Source: Clostridiales bacterium
GTDB taxonomy: Bacteria; Bacillota; Clostridia; Oscillospirales; Acutalibacteraceae
Reading direction: 5' to 3'
DNA: 7,431 bases
Assembly: GCA_020860025.1 (NCBI GenBank)
Contig: JAJBVC010000001.1
Coordinates: 1-7,431 of the forward strand
Shown: one piece after another, positions 6,722 to 7,431 of the stretch
How positions within the stretch are numbered: position 1 is the first letter of the stretch
Layout of the letters: every line of letters starts with the position of its first letter
Position numbers and translations under genes: made by a program
The notes under the pieces: model-generated
What the model was told of the DNA's origin: nothing
Seen by the model: only the letters and a program-made list of their open reading frames with translations
Database searches by the model: none

Positions 6722-6749
6722 AATGGCAATCCAATTAAGGATTGCCATT
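6722..6749. terminator. Bidirectional rho-independent terminator between converging genes
   Basis: AATGGCAATCC (6722-6732), loop AATTAA, GGATTGCCATT (6739-6749): a perfect 11-bp stem. On the minus strand it is followed by a T-rich tail (TATTTTTATACT), which is good for stopping the aldolase-like gene whose stop codon is 61 nt before it. On the plus strand the tail is weaker (GTCTTATAAATTT), but the hairpin is 19 nt after the lipoprotein stop and probably ends that transcript too. Confidence 0.85.
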
Positions 6750-6810
6750 GTCTTATAAATTTCAAAAATTGTTTGACTTGACTATATTATTTCTTTACAA
6801 TATCCGAAAT

Positions 6811-7431
6811 TTATTTCTCATCAATTTGTTTAGAGTACTTTGCAAGGTAAACCGTTCTCATAAGGAAACATTCTGCCTTCGGAACATAGTGAGCACGGTT
6901 GAATATGCTGACATCTATAGCAGCTTCACAGCCCTTGCCCATAATAATATCAAGCGCCTGCATATCGCCGGCATTATTTCCTGTAATCAAAGCACCGTTA
7001 CCCTGAATTAAAACAGCATTTCTGCCGCTTACAGCCTTACTGATTTCAGCAGCGCAAGCGTCTGTGTCACCGTCAATCCAAGGACAGCATTTAACGTCAA
7101 GACCGACAATCTGTGCAAAATCATCAATCATAGGAAGCATCGTTTCGCCTGTGCAGGAAACAGCAACGATATTTGGATTTGCCAAATGCTTAATCATTGT
7201 GACATCTTCAGCCTCATAAATTGCTTTATGAATTTTTGCGCATTTCGGTGCAATACCGTTTACGCCAAGACCGCTTGTCATATCAACGTCAATCTTTTTA
7301 CCGCCGTCATATGTTAAAGTAAACATACTGCCGTTTCTGACAGAAGAACCTAAATCACAAATTTGATCGGGCATTGTTCCCGCATCTTGCTTATTAAGAT
7401 AATAATTTCTCTTAGCGTCCTCTGAATATTC
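6811..7431 (-). CDS. Class II aldolase/adducin-like protein, 5' end cut off by window edge, apparent active-site residues replaced
   Basis: The frame is open from the right edge to TAA at 6811-6813, giving 206 visible residues. An internal Met lies at 7374, but the 19 codons before it read on in frame, so the true start is likely outside the window. The core resembles the class II aldolase/adducin fold: SSVRNGSMFTLTYDGGKKID, then SGLGVNGIAPKCAKIHKAIY, MIKHLANPNIVAVSCTG, and AVLIQGNGALITGNNAGDMQALDI near the C-terminus, the last matching the usual LLxxHG(V/L)xxxG segment. Active members hold zinc with an HxH pair and a later His, and use an acidic residue before the helix that ends in HxAxY. 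By my hand alignment to FucA these become His-x-Ala, Asn (QGNG in place of QHHG) and Cys. It may therefore be a non-catalytic or altered relative; adducin-like proteins also lack activity. The gene converges on the lipoprotein gene and shares its terminator. Sugar substrate and pathway are unknown. Confidence 0.65.
   Translation of the reverse strand, partial: EYSEDAKRNYYLNKQDAGTMPDQICDLGSSVRNGSMFTLTYDGGKKIDVDMTSGLGVNGIAPKCAKIHKAIYEAEDVTMIKHLANPNIVAVSCTGETMLPMIDDFAQIVGLDVKCCPWIDGDTDACAAEISKAVSGRNAVLIQGNGALITGNNAGDMQALDIIMGKGCEAAIDVSIFNRAHYVPKAECFLMRTVYLAKYSKQIDEK

Noticed and set aside
6742..7011. 89-codon plus-strand frame starting in the terminator hairpin
   Set aside because: It starts inside the hairpin arm and runs antisense to the aldolase-like gene; it is a shadow frame.

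Overview
The window is an AT-rich stretch of Gram-positive, clostridia-type DNA. A gut or rumen Oscillospiraceae/Ruminococcaceae-like anaerobe fits best, but that is inference. The evidence is strong GGAG/AAGG-type ribosome sites, a YpeB-family germination protein (so probably a spore-former or a close relative of one), and threonine-rich linkers on a membrane-anchored surface protein. I see no rRNA, tRNA, CRISPR array, insertion sequence or phage gene.

Left half (1-4790), all on the minus strand: one operon-like run of four genes, read from right to left. An extended -10 promoter (4762-4790) drives proB (glutamate 5-kinase, short form without a PUA domain). ProA (glutamate-5-semialdehyde dehydrogenase) overlaps proB by 7 nt. 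A membrane-anchored, beta-propeller-like extracytoplasmic protein follows in a TAATG overlap. Last, 16 nt after that stop, comes a polysaccharide/lipid-linked sugar flippase that starts with TTG and runs off the left edge. ProB and ProA catalyse the first two committed steps from glutamate to proline; proC is not in the window. The two downstream genes look like cell-envelope functions, so the operon mixes amino-acid synthesis with envelope export.

Middle (4729-5010): a divergent intergenic region with two outward promoters. Between them lie two inverted repeats: a perfect 9-bp palindrome whose right arm is duplicated in tandem (4843-4873), and a longer bulged hairpin (4889-4918).

Right half: on the plus strand, a ypeB-like gene (5011-6336) with its own sigma-A-type promoter, then a small, very acidic lipoprotein gene (6394-6702). 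Both appear to end at a perfect 11-bp hairpin (6722-6749). That hairpin also serves the converging minus-strand gene at 6811-7431, a class II aldolase/adducin-like protein truncated by the right edge, in which most of the metal-binding and catalytic positions appear to be replaced.

Nothing here amounts to a clear new multi-gene system. The points most worth following up are the degenerate aldolase-like protein, the acidic lipoprotein beside an orphan YpeB, the duplicated-arm palindrome, and the linkage of proline genes to a flippase and propeller protein.
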